64,000 nucleotides of DNA from the NCBI GenBank assembly GCA_013216015.1, contig JABSOI010000011.1, positions 62,001 to 126,000 on the forward strand. Direction: 5' to 3'. Shown piece by piece: positions 31,797 to 40,463 of the stretch. The DNA comes from Alteromonadaceae bacterium. GTDB taxonomy: Bacteria; Pseudomonadota; Gammaproteobacteria; Enterobacterales; Alteromonadaceae. A program made the position numbers and the translations under genes. Within the stretch, counting starts at the first letter, position 1. Every line of letters begins with the position of its first letter. Under the pieces are notes generated by a model. It did no database searches. It saw nothing but the letters and a program-made list of their open reading frames with translations, and had not been told where the DNA came from.

Positions 31797-31820
31797 TAAC
31801 GATAAACCGATATTTTAGAA

Positions 31821-31847
31821 AAACCAGCCACCAGGCTGGTTTTTTTG
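31821..31847 (+). terminator. rho-independent terminator downstream of rho
   Basis: An AACCAGCC / GGCTGGTT stem with an ACCA loop followed by a run of T residues. The palindromic element lies between the rho stop and this terminator. Confidence 0.9.
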
Positions 31848-31956
31848 TTTCTATAAAGTACAAGAAGCCATTATACCAATGGTAATAATTATGTGTTTGC
31901 TGAATGTACGGGTATAATCCACAGAAATATATTACTACACGTTATATTACCTTCTT

Positions 31957-33444
31957 ATGAAATACAGTGATTTAAGAGATTTTATTGCTCAGTTAGAGAA
32001 ACTGGGGCAATTAAAACGTATTAAACAGCCAGTTTCTACCCATTTAGTGATGACAGAGATCAGTGATCGTACTCTGCGTCAGGGCGGGCCTGCATTATTG
32101 TTTGAAAATCCAGTCGATGAAAACGATGTACCTGGGAATATTCCAGTATTAACTAACCTCTTTGGAACGCCAGAACGTGTTGCTCTTGCTATGGGGCAAG
32201 ATAATGTTGGTGCGTTACGTGAAGTGGGTAAGTTATTGGCTATGTTGAAAGAGCCTGAGCCACCGAAAGGTTTTCGTGATGCGATAGGTAAAATTCCTGT
32301 TTATAAACAAGTGTTTAATATGCCTGTTAAAGTGGTGAAAAAAGCTCTTTGTCAGCAAGTTGTGCTTACTGGAGAGCAAGTTGATTTAACTCAGTTACCG
32401 ATTCAATTATGCTGGCCGGGTGACGTTGCTCCTTTAGTTACCTGGGGTTTGACTGTTACCAGAGGCCCTCATAAATCACGGCAGAATTTAGGTATTTACC
32501 GTCAACAATTGCTTGGTCCGAATAAATTAATTATGCGCTGGTTATCTCATCGTGGTGGCGCATTAGACTTTCAAGAATGGAAAGCTGAACATCCAGGGGA
32601 AAAATTCCCTGTGGCGGTTGCTTTGGGGGCTGATCCAGCCACTATTCTTGGTGCGGTGACTCCTGTGCCTGATACCTTATCAGAGTATGCATTTGCCGGA
32701 TTATTGCGTGGCAGTAAAACGGAAGTGGTGAAATGTCTAAGTAGTGATTTAGAAGTACCGGCAACGGCTGAAATAGTACTTGAAGGATATATTGATCCTG
32801 AAGAAATCGCCCCGGAAGGTCCTTATGGTGATCACACGGGTTATTACAATGAAGTGGATACTTTTCCTGTGTTTACGGTAACCCATATTACTCATCGTAA
32901 GGATCCAATTTATCACAGTACTTATACGGGACGTCCGCCGGATGAACCGGCAATTTTAGGTGTTGCTCTCAATGAAGTGTTTATTCCTATTTTGCAAAAA
33001 CAATATCCTGAAATTCAGGACTTTTACCTACCGCCAGAAGGTTGTTCGTATCGTTTAGCCATTGTTACCATTAAAAAGCAATATGCCGGACATGCTAAAC
33101 GTGTAATGATGGGAGTATGGTCTTTCTTACGTCAGTTTATGTATACTAAATTTGTTATCGTTTGTGATGATGATATTAATGCCCGTGATTGGAAAGATGT
33201 TATCTGGGCAATGACCACTCGTATGGACCCAAGCCGGGATACGGTAATGATCGAAAATACTCCGATTGATTATCTGGATTTTGCTTCTCCTGTTTCAGGT
33301 TTAGGCTCTAAAATGGGTTTAGATGCAACAAACAAATGGCCCGGTGAAACAAACCGTGAATGGGGGGAGCCAATTGTAATGGACGAAACTATTAAGCGGC
33401 AGGTTGATGAGCTTTGGGATGAATTAGCCATCAATAACGATTAA
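31957..33444 (+). CDS. ubiD: 4-hydroxy-3-polyprenylbenzoate decarboxylase UbiD
   Basis: A 495-residue prenylated-FMN-dependent decarboxylase of ubiquinone synthesis. The N-terminus is [22 protein letters not shown]. Conserved features include [38 protein letters not shown] (cofactor/metal region), the catalytic segment [26 protein letters not shown] with its E-x-x-x-E pattern, and [18 protein letters not shown]. It needs UbiX for its cofactor; ubiX is not in the window. fre follows 61 bp downstream, a common pairing. Confidence 0.96.
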   Translation: MKYSDLRDFIAQLEKLGQLKRIKQPVSTHLVMTEISDRTLRQGGPALLFENPVDENDVPGNIPVLTNLFGTPERVALAMGQDNVGALREVGKLLAMLKEPEPPKGFRDAIGKIPVYKQVFNMPVKVVKKALCQQVVLTGEQVDLTQLPIQLCWPGDVAPLVTWGLTVTRGPHKSRQNLGIYRQQLLGPNKLIMRWLSHRGGALDFQEWKAEHPGEKFPVAVALGADPATILGAVTPVPDTLSEYAFAGLLRGSKTEVVKCLSSDLEVPATAEIVLEGYIDPEEIAPEGPYGDHTGYYNEVDTFPVFTVTHITHRKDPIYHSTYTGRPPDEPAILGVALNEVFIPILQKQYPEIQDFYLPPEGCSYRLAIVTIKKQYAGHAKRVMMGVWSFLRQFMYTKFVIVCDDDINARDWKDVIWAMTTRMDPSRDTVMIENTPIDYLDFASPVSGLGSKMGLDATNKWPGETNREWGEPIVMDETIKRQVDELWDELAINND

Positions 33445-33505
33445 AAGGAAATTCAGCTGGAATTCAGCTGGAAGTTAACAATATTTATTAAGGTTTGTAG
33501 AAAGA

Positions 33506-34213
33506 ATGAATGCAATTAATTGCCAGATACAATCATTAGAGTCATTAACACCTTCTGTCTATAAAGTGTTGTTAAAGCCGGATGAAGCTGTTGATTTTGT
33601 CGCTGGACAGTACTTGAATTTTGTCATGAGTGAAAAGGATAAACGTCCGTTTTCTATTGCCAGTTCACCCACTGCTGAATTTATAGAATTGCAAATAGGT
33701 GCTTTTGGTGATGAAAGTTATCCAATGCAAGTCATTGAACATATCAAGGCTTGCATAAAATCTGGTGCTGGTGTGACAATTGAAATGCCAGGCGGTAATG
33801 CTCAACTTCGTACCTACAGTGAACGACCGTTATTATTGTTGGCGGGGGGAACAGGGTTTTCTTATATAAAATCAATGTTTGAATATTTAGCCGATCAGGG
33901 TTCAAAGCGGCACGTTATTGTATATTGGGGCTTGCGTGATCCCAGTGCTTGTTATGAGTTAGAAAAAACCGTTGAAACTATCTCAAAACTTCCTCACGCT
34001 AATTTTATTCCTGTGGTAGAGATCCCAACGGATGATTGGCAAGGCAAAGTAGGCTTGGTCCATCAAGTGGCTATGCACGACATTATTAGCTTTGAACCCT
34101 ATGATGTTTATTTGGCCGGACATTTTGAAATGGTTGGTTTGGTACGTAAAGATTTTGTAGAGCACGGTGCGCTGATTGAACATATGTATGCGGATGCATT
34201 TGCTTTTATTTAG
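33506..34213 (+). CDS. fre: NAD(P)H-flavin reductase
   Basis: A 235-residue Fre/LuxG-type flavin reductase of the ferredoxin-NADP reductase superfamily. The flavin motif is RPFSIASSP, the NAD(P)-binding loop is LLLAGGTGFSYIKSMFEYL, and YWGLRDPSACYELE and DVYLAGHFEMVGLVRKDF complete the family pattern. It reduces free FMN/FAD with NAD(P)H and may supply reduced flavin to enzymes such as the UbiX/UbiD system. Same strand as ubiD, probably one operon. Confidence 0.93.
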   Translation: MNAINCQIQSLESLTPSVYKVLLKPDEAVDFVAGQYLNFVMSEKDKRPFSIASSPTAEFIELQIGAFGDESYPMQVIEHIKACIKSGAGVTIEMPGGNAQLRTYSERPLLLLAGGTGFSYIKSMFEYLADQGSKRHVIVYWGLRDPSACYELEKTVETISKLPHANFIPVVEIPTDDWQGKVGLVHQVAMHDIISFEPYDVYLAGHFEMVGLVRKDFVEHGALIEHMYADAFAFI

Positions 34214-34574
34214 TCAGTTTTAATTTTAATTTTAATTTTTGTAAATTCATTTTACTATTTGAATGTAAAGTTAATGTTTTTGATTGTTGCTTTGGTCAGA
34301 TGTTCAATAGAGTAACAGAGTTCTGGTTTTTACAAATAACTAGCATTGAAGAGATATTTTCAGTAATAAACTGATTTGTTTCAATTTATGTCACATTCTT
34401 AATGTTTGATTATTATCTCAGAAAAATATTCTATTTCTTTATTGCTGGTTTTGATCAAGAAGGTCTACATTAAAAAGAAGGTAATCTTTGTGATACATTT
34501 CGATAAATTCAAATTTTTAAGTACTTAACGATGCCCATAACCGGTTGCGACAGTCAGGCAGAAAGTTTTAAGCC

Positions 34575-34709
34575 TTAGCAGGTTTCGGTACAGCGTTCTG
34601 TTTGACATAGACCTGTTAGATGGCACCATTGCCTTGTAAGAGTTATACCACCAGCGATATTATCTGTTTCTTCGCGAGGTAAAGATTCAATACCGGAAGA
34701 AAGTTCTAC
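34575..34709 (-). CDS. orphan RiPP precursor-like peptide, copy A (5' end decayed)
   Basis: A leftward open frame of 44 codons that begins after an in-frame TAG (34710-34712), with no ATG. It reads a leader ending GIESLPREETDNIAGG and then a 23-residue core opening ITLTRQWCHLTGLC and ending CTETC. The double-Gly junction, acidic helical leader and Cys/Thr-rich core fit precursors of ribosomally made, post-translationally modified peptides such as lanthipeptides. The leader is identical to copy B over these 16 residues, while the core has diverged outside W-C-H-x-T-G-L-C, the pattern of duplicated precursors. The lack of a start suggests this copy is inactive or has lost its 5' end. Confidence 0.6.
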   Translation of the reverse strand, partial: VELSSGIESLPREETDNIAGGITLTRQWCHLTGLCQTERCTETC

Positions 34710-34741
34710 CTAATTAAATTTTGTCGTCAAGTAGTGAGAGT

Positions 34742-34779
34742 CAGGAAGACTTACATTAAAATCAATGTAAGTCTTCCTG
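34742..34779. repeat. perfect 16-bp inverted repeat between the two peptide genes
   Basis: Arms 34742-34757 and 34764-34779 are perfectly complementary with a 6-nt loop. Neither strand has a T-run after the stem, so a classical terminator is unlikely. On the minus strand it lies downstream of copy B and upstream of copy A, where a stabilising or processing hairpin would control dosage between them. Confidence 0.85.
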
Positions 34780-34886
34780 TGAATTTACAATAAAATCAAA
34801 TTACGAAAGTAATTTAATGCTGCCAAAATTAATTATGTCTGGGTGTTTTTGAGCGTACCAGTATGGCAGTTATAACGTTAGATGTA

Positions 34887-35024
34887 TTAGCAGGATTCAG
34901 TAAAGTCATCGGTTTCGCCACAAAGGCCTGTGTTATGACACCAAGATCTGCTAGTGGTTATACCACCTGCAATATTATCTGTTTCTTCACGGGGTAATGA
35001 TTCAATACCCGTTGAAAGTTCCAT
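34887..35024 (-). CDS. orphan RiPP precursor-like peptide, copy B
   Basis: A leftward 45-codon ORF from ATG 35022-35024. Leader MELSTGIESLPREETDNIAGG, then a 24-residue core opening ITTSRSWCHNTGLC and ending FTESC, with three Cys and several Thr/Ser, the residues cross-linked in lanthipeptides. The local ATG lacks a ribosome site. A better start is ATG 35075-35077, preceded by AAAAGGAAT, which encodes MEFKKLKLNTLKLKK, a Lys/Leu-rich leader like those of class I lanthipeptide precursors; it is one base out of frame because of a run of eight A. One extra A would give a 63-residue precursor. No modification or transporter gene is nearby. Confidence 0.65.
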   Translation of the reverse strand: MELSTGIESLPREETDNIAGGITTSRSWCHNTGLCGETDDFTESC

Positions 35025-35204
35025 TAAATTATTTTTTTTAATTTTAATGTATTTAACTTTAATTTTTTAAATTCCATATCAATTCCTTTTTCTTATTAGT
35101 TGAATGAGTTCTTTAAAAGAACTTTATAATATAATCATTTGGTTATAATTATTTATTTATTTATGTATTATTGGTCAGCTGACGGTAATACAAATATGCC
35201 CTTA

Positions 35205-36407
35205 TTAATTTGTCACTTTACGTAACAACTGATTAGCCTTCTGATACTCACCCTGCCCCTCTAACGCGCTGGCGAAAGCTTTTAAATCAATATCATCATA
35301 TTGCGAACCTTCAATATTCATTAAGCTATGAAATGCTTTATCAGCCATTTGAAATTGACCGCCGCTTAAAGCCATGTGGCCTAAACAACTTAACCACTTT
35401 GCACTGTGCGGATCGCTGTGCAAATGCTTTTGTACGATAATGATTAATTCTTCAGGTTTTTGTAGTGGCAGTGTGCGTAAATTCTGTAGAAAAGCTTGGC
35501 TTGCCTCTTTTTTTAATGGTGCAATCAGGATTTTATTAAGCGGTTCAATGATGTTGTTTTCAGCCAAAACTAAACAATAGGCAAATAATACTTCTTCTCT
35601 TTGTTTTACTTTTTTGGCAAGTTTCTGCCAGTAATCTGTCAGGGCGTTATTATCTTTTTGCTGAATTATGTTATTGAAAGCACCATAAAAAGCTGATTTT
35701 CCCCATTCCTTTATTACGTGTTCATCTATGGTTTTTTGTTTACGGGCGGAAGTTAAATACTCAACAGCGCTTTCAAAGCGTTGTTCCATAATACATAAGT
35801 TTATTTCTAAACTTAATAATCTGGCATCATGACCAATATGTTTGTGATGCTCATCTATCAATGCACGTGCTTGTTCTAAATTATCATGGCCAAAGGAGTC
35901 TTGCTCCAGTAAGAGTTTTATTTTAATTAAAATGCCTTCAAGTCCGGTCTCTTGCATCGTTTGGCGATGATCTTCCAATGCGGTTAAGTAATGTTTGGTA
36001 TTTGATATCAGGTTTTGCTTTTGGGCTGCAGAAGCAGCAAGCAAGTAAGCGGTTTGTTCAAATTGAGATTTTTCTGCGCATTTAGCTAATAACTGTTCGG
36101 CTTGTTGATAATCTTCCAGTGCATAGGCGGTAATTCCCTGGTTAAACTCTCTTAATGCTTTTCTGCGATTGGCAAAAATTAATTTGTTCCAGGTACTAAA
36201 GCTTAATTTGAGGCCTCCACGTAATACTTTTAATGAAATAAGCAGAGTGATAAATAGCAAGGTTAACATTATAGATGCAGTGACTACTGTTGATTCAATA
36301 GTTAAATCACCCATAGCAATAAGAATATAGCCTTTTTCATTAATCAGCATTGGACTGATAGCTACGGCACAAAAAAACAATACAACCAGAATAATTAGCT
36401 TTTTCAT
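35205..36407 (-). CDS. hemY: HemY-type TPR membrane protein
   Basis: A 400-residue protein with two N-terminal TM helices (about 5-25 and 42-62) and a TPR-rich periplasmic or cytosolic domain (ALREFNQGITAYALEDYQQAEQLLAKCAE; repeated helical pairs to the end). It matches gammaproteobacterial HemY of the hemCDXY operon, which is not the protoporphyrinogen oxidase of the same name. The role in heme synthesis is unclear; a scaffold role has been proposed. It overlaps hemX by 4 bp. Confidence 0.92.
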   Translation of the reverse strand: MKKLIILVVLFFCAVAISPMLINEKGYILIAMGDLTIESTVVTASIMLTLLFITLLISLKVLRGGLKLSFSTWNKLIFANRRKALREFNQGITAYALEDYQQAEQLLAKCAEKSQFEQTAYLLAASAAQKQNLISNTKHYLTALEDHRQTMQETGLEGILIKIKLLLEQDSFGHDNLEQARALIDEHHKHIGHDARLLSLEINLCIMEQRFESAVEYLTSARKQKTIDEHVIKEWGKSAFYGAFNNIIQQKDNNALTDYWQKLAKKVKQREEVLFAYCLVLAENNIIEPLNKILIAPLKKEASQAFLQNLRTLPLQKPEELIIIVQKHLHSDPHSAKWLSCLGHMALSGGQFQMADKAFHSLMNIEGSQYDDIDLKAFASALEGQGEYQKANQLLRKVTN

Positions 36408-37801
36408 ATTATATCCTCAACCTCAACCTTAACCCCAGCCTCCAATCCAACCTCAGTCTCATTTTTATTTTTTTTAATTTTTTTCGACTCAGTATTGGTT
36501 TTAACATCAGTATTAGTTTCTGGTGTTATTTCATTGGTGGTTTTGTTTATATCTTTCTCTTGTGTGTCAGTGTTTTTTGGGGTTGAATTAGTTTGTTCTG
36601 TTTGTTGCGACTCTATGATTGTTTTGTTAACAGGCGTCGATTTAGTTGAGCTATTACTAATGATTGCTCGCATAGCTTGCAGTGAAGATAAGTTCTCAGG
36701 GTAAACAAAACTAATGTTTTGGTTGGCCAAGGCTTGAAGACTTTGTTGGAAAACTTGGTTGATCGGGTTTTGCATATCGAAATAATCGTTAAGCCAAAGT
36801 TCGGTTTCAACGAGTGTTTGCTGGTATAAACTGGACATTTCCTGACTGGCAGCCCATTGTGCAAGTTGAATTTTTAAGCTTAAATTCTCCCGTAAATTTT
36901 GTTGGTGTTGGGGCGACATTAATGGTTCAACACTGGCTGTTCTTCGGCTAACCGTGATGAATTCACCTAAAAATTTACCCCATGTTTTTTGAAGGTTATC
37001 ACGCCAATCTGCTGTATTTTCTGTTAGTTCGAAATTTTCAACAGCTTGATTACTTTCTGGAATATAAACCATAGCAAGTATCAATGACTCTACTTGTTTA
37101 TTTAACGCCATCAATTCTAATATTATATCTTCTGTCTTTAATTCAGGTATTAATTTAAGCGCAGTGATATCTTGATGAATTAATTGTCTGGCAGGTAAAA
37201 ATTTGGGATCATTTAATTCTTTTAAACGTGCATCTGCATCAAAAAGTAAACCAATGGCGGCCTTAGTATCTCGTTCTAACCACATTGTTCTTGCTGCAAT
37301 ACGGATAAGGTATTCTGCTTCGTGTGTCAGCCAGTCGCTGGGATTATTTTGGCTTAATCGGGCGACTGTGTTTTCCAGGTGTTTAATTTTGTCTTCACTG
37401 GCTAACTGGATCTGAGTGACTTTACTTGATAATTGTTTAACTAAGTTTTGCTGTTGCTGTGTCAACAGCTGTTTAACTTGAGCCTGATTGTTAAGTAAAG
37501 CTTTTTGATTTTGTTGAGTAAGACGCTGTTCTAATAAATTTTGTTGCAAATCATGCCAATAATACATGCCAGCGATACCTGCAATAGCGGTTATTGCTAG
37601 TAATAATGCGAATACGGCAGTTTTAGAAATCTTATCAGGGCTGTTCATGTTTGGATTTTTATTCAATTTACGAGTGGGAGTTGATTTCCTGGCTTTGCTG
37701 GAAATTGATGGTTGTGCTTGCTCAGTAGCTTCTTTGGCAGATGAGTCATCGGTGGTTGAGCTTGAATGTTCAGTATCTTCAAGTTGCTTTTTATCTGTCA
37801 T
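36404..37801 (-). CDS. hemX: HemX-type membrane protein
   Basis: A 465-residue protein: a disordered cytosolic N-terminus (about 1-50), one TM helix (about 52-75, AVFALLLAITAIAGIAGMYYW), a long Gln-rich coiled coil, the HemX domain (SDWLTHEAEYLIRIAARTMWLERDTKAAIGLL), and a Thr/Lys/Glu-rich low-complexity tail. Often annotated as uroporphyrinogen-III methyltransferase, but it lacks that catalytic domain. It lies between hemD and hemY. Confidence 0.92.
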   Translation of the reverse strand: MTDKKQLEDTEHSSSTTDDSSAKEATEQAQPSISSKARKSTPTRKLNKNPNMNSPDKISKTAVFALLLAITAIAGIAGMYYWHDLQQNLLEQRLTQQNQKALLNNQAQVKQLLTQQQQNLVKQLSSKVTQIQLASEDKIKHLENTVARLSQNNPSDWLTHEAEYLIRIAARTMWLERDTKAAIGLLFDADARLKELNDPKFLPARQLIHQDITALKLIPELKTEDIILELMALNKQVESLILAMVYIPESNQAVENFELTENTADWRDNLQKTWGKFLGEFITVSRRTASVEPLMSPQHQQNLRENLSLKIQLAQWAASQEMSSLYQQTLVETELWLNDYFDMQNPINQVFQQSLQALANQNISFVYPENLSSLQAMRAIISNSSTKSTPVNKTIIESQQTEQTNSTPKNTDTQEKDINKTTNEITPETNTDVKTNTESKKIKKNKNETEVGLEAGVKVEVEDII

Positions 37802-37886
37802 TTTTCACTTCCATCGTTAGTGGGCACCATACTAATTGTATTTGTTATGTTGAGCTTACTTAATGCAATGGGTATTTCAGGCTGTT

Positions 37887-38729
37887 TCAGTCGTTTTTCA
37901 AGTTCGCCTGGATATCAAGCAAAATTGACAGCATTGCTTCATCATTTGCACCATGTGCATTAATTACCTGAGTTAAACCTAATTGTTTAGCGTAATTTGC
38001 AATTCTCTGGCTGGCAACAATCCATAAACAGCTATTTTTCCAATAGTCATTGAGTTTATATGAGTGTTCAAGACCTTTGTTACAAGGAAAGTCAGCACAA
38101 GTAAGTCCTGATAATAACTCAGTAAGTCTGATCAATGAGGCATTACTGGTTATTACGATAGCGTTTATTTCATCGGCTTGCCATTTTTGGGCGATATTAT
38201 CGGGAAAATTTCGCCAAATACGTTGGTAACTTTCAAAGTAAACAACTTTAGCCAGACGTTTTGTTAATGTCTGGGCCATTAATTCTCTTCCGCCATCACC
38301 CCGAACAATGACGACCAGCTGATTTCTAACTTTTTCAGCACTAAGTTCAGTTAAAACTAATACACCCTCACTGTCATGATTTTCAGGAGAAATAGAATCA
38401 AGATTAAGAGACTTTAATGCTTTTTGTGTTGCACTACCCACAGCGATAATATTTTGTGTACGCCACTGTGATATTGGCATTATTTTATTAGCATGCTCTA
38501 CTGCCGCAACGCTGACAAAAATTATAATAGCATTAGAAGTGAAAGCAGATTCGTCATTAGTTGTTTTGTAGTCAATTATTTTGTGGTTGTTTGTTTCATC
38601 ATCAATAGTTTTGTAATCAAAGAGCGGCTGACAAAAAGACGCTATGCCAACTTGTGCAAGCTTTCTGGCCAGTTCTAGCCCTTGTTTTTGTGGGCGGGTA
38701 ATTAATAGCTGTAATTTTTGATCACTCAT
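37887..38729 (-). CDS. hemD: uroporphyrinogen-III synthase
   Basis: A 280-residue two-domain HemD that cyclises hydroxymethylbilane to uroporphyrinogen III. Visible features: LLITRPQKQGLELARKLAQ at the N-terminus, AVGSATQKALKSL, VVIVRGDGGRELMAQTL and a C-terminal IVASQRIANYAKQLGL segment. The family is poorly conserved; gene position after hemC secures the call. A short insertion of Thr/Asn/Asp-rich repeats (residues about 42-65) is unusual: KTIDDETNNH and KTTNDESA look like a small internal duplication. Confidence 0.9.
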   Translation of the reverse strand: MSDQKLQLLITRPQKQGLELARKLAQVGIASFCQPLFDYKTIDDETNNHKIIDYKTTNDESAFTSNAIIIFVSVAAVEHANKIMPISQWRTQNIIAVGSATQKALKSLNLDSISPENHDSEGVLVLTELSAEKVRNQLVVIVRGDGGRELMAQTLTKRLAKVVYFESYQRIWRNFPDNIAQKWQADEINAIVITSNASLIRLTELLSGLTCADFPCNKGLEHSYKLNDYWKNSCLWIVASQRIANYAKQLGLTQVINAHGANDEAMLSILLDIQANLKND

Positions 38730-38743
38730 GTTTTTAAGTCAGT

Positions 38744-39706
38744 CTAATTATTGTCTGCATAAACTTTTTGTAAAATTTTATCGGCACCTTGTGCTAGTAA
38801 ATCTTGTGCTAAAGCCTCACCTAAAGTTTCTGCGTCTTCAATTGAACCTCTAATTTCACTGTGGATAATTTTACTACCATCAACCGCGCCAACCAAACCA
38901 CGTAAATGAATTTCTTCGCCATTGCCTTCATTTTTAATTAATGCAAAACTGCCGATAGGCACCTGACAGCCACCTTCCAGCGCAATGTTCATTGCTCGTT
39001 CAGCCAATACTCGAATTCGGGTTTCTTTGTGCTCAAGAGGTGCAAGTAACGCTTTAATCGTTTTGTCATCAGTGCGACATTCAATACCAACTGCACCTTG
39101 ACCATTTGCTGGCAGCATAACGTGTGGTTCAATATATTCTGCAATTCGCTCTGGCATTTCTAAACGTATCATTCCTGCCGCTGCCAAAATAATAGCGTCA
39201 TATTGACCTTCATCGAGTTTTCTTAAACGGGTATTAACATTACCGCGCAAATCACGAATTTCTAAATCAGGACGTAATGCTTTAATTTGGCACTGGCGAC
39301 GCAAACTTGAAGTGCCAACAATTGCACCTTTGGGTAAATCATTAAAGCAGGCAATTGTATTTGAAATAAAGGCGTCACGGGGATCTTCCCTTTCACAAAT
39401 TATTTCTAACCCTAAACCTTCAGGGAAAGCTACAGGCACATCTTTCATAGAGTGTACGGCAATATCGGCACGGTTTTCCAGTATGGCCACTTCAAGCTCT
39501 TTAACAAATAGGCCTTTACCGCCCACTTTTGCTAATGGCGTATCAAGAATAATGTCACCTTTAGTGGTCATTGGTACAAGTTCAACATTAATATTGGGAT
39601 GGAAATGCTCAAGCTGTGCTTTAACATATTCTGCTTGCCACAATGCTAGTGCGCTTTTTCGGGTAGCGATGCGTACGGTTTTTGTAGATATAGGCTGTGA
39701 ACTCAT
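38744..39706 (-). CDS. hemC: hydroxymethylbilane synthase (porphobilinogen deaminase)
   Basis: A 320-residue enzyme that polymerises four porphobilinogens. Motifs: [71 protein letters not shown], and the dipyrromethane-cofactor Cys in [10 protein letters not shown]. It opens the leftward hemCDXY operon and is divergent from cyaY's upstream neighbours. Confidence 0.96.
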   Translation of the reverse strand: MSSQPISTKTVRIATRKSALALWQAEYVKAQLEHFHPNINVELVPMTTKGDIILDTPLAKVGGKGLFVKELEVAILENRADIAVHSMKDVPVAFPEGLGLEIICEREDPRDAFISNTIACFNDLPKGAIVGTSSLRRQCQIKALRPDLEIRDLRGNVNTRLRKLDEGQYDAIILAAAGMIRLEMPERIAEYIEPHVMLPANGQGAVGIECRTDDKTIKALLAPLEHKETRIRVLAERAMNIALEGGCQVPIGSFALIKNEGNGEEIHLRGLVGAVDGSKIIHSEIRGSIEDAETLGEALAQDLLAQGADKILQKVYADNN

Positions 39707-39793
39707 TAAATTATCCTGTGATTGTGCTGCGTAAAGTTTTTTAACTATTTTTAGTATATGTCTTATGCCGTTTAATTATTTCAAATTATCTAA

Positions 39794-40111
39794 TTAAGCT
39801 GTTAATTTAACAACAGTGTCGGCTTGTGTGCTGACGGCTGAGGATAAAAATTGCCAAAACTCACCACCACCACGTTTATCAATCCATTGTTGCTCTTGTA
39901 ATGCAAAATGATGACCGTTGAACTTGGTTGCAACCCATATTTCATGTAACGGGGCTTGTTTGTTAATGATTATTTTTGTGTTGTTTTTGAAGGTCAGGGT
40001 TAGTAATCCACCAACACCTTCATAATCGATATCTTCACCACAATTTTCGATGGCTTCTTCAACGGCGAGTAATAGTTCATCGGTAAGTAAATTATATTGG
40101 CTGTCGTTCAT
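39794..40111 (-). CDS. cyaY: iron donor protein CyaY (frataxin homologue)
   Basis: 105 residues with the frataxin fold: an acidic first helix (EAIENCGEDIDYEGVGGLLTLTF) that binds iron, NKQAPLHEIWVA, and GGGEFWQFLS. It interacts with the IscS/IscU iron-sulfur assembly system. It is adjacent to lptM and lysA in the conserved cyaY/lptM-lysA-dapF arrangement. Confidence 0.95.
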   Translation of the reverse strand: MNDSQYNLLTDELLLAVEEAIENCGEDIDYEGVGGLLTLTFKNNTKIIINKQAPLHEIWVATKFNGHHFALQEQQWIDKRGGGEFWQFLSSAVSTQADTVVKLTA

Positions 40112-40222
40112 TAATTATCCTTTTACTGCTGTTGTAGGGTGCAGTATTTGTTTTTTGGTAATTTTATCGCAATCGGTTTGCTTGTGATTATAAAACGACT
40201 ATGATGGGAAAAAAATCGAAAA

Positions 40223-40405
40223 ATGAAAATGTTTAAATTAAAATCGAAAATAACGGTGTTTTTTTGGTGTTTTATCACTTTTAGTGGTTGTGGGTTGAAA
40301 GGTCCGTTGTATCAAACACCTGAAAATACTTTAGAGCAAGAAAAACAAGAGCAAGCAAAACAAGAGCAGTCGAATAGTGAATCATTGAAAAAACAAAATG
40401 ATTAA
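40223..40405 (+). CDS. lptM: LptM-like small lipoprotein
   Basis: A 60-residue lipoprotein: hydrophobic signal (ITVFFWCFITFSG), lipobox with Cys followed by GLKGPLY, the hallmark of LptM (formerly YifL), and a Gln/Glu/Lys-rich tail. LptM assists oxidative maturation of the LptD/LptE LPS translocon in the outer membrane. It precedes lysA as in enterobacteria. Confidence 0.88.
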   Translation: MKMFKLKSKITVFFWCFITFSGCGLKGPLYQTPENTLEQEKQEQAKQEQSNSESLKKQND

Positions 40406-40463
40406 CCCTAAATTTAGCTGTTTGGAAGATAATTTTAAGAATAAACCATAGGAAAATTAAGTT

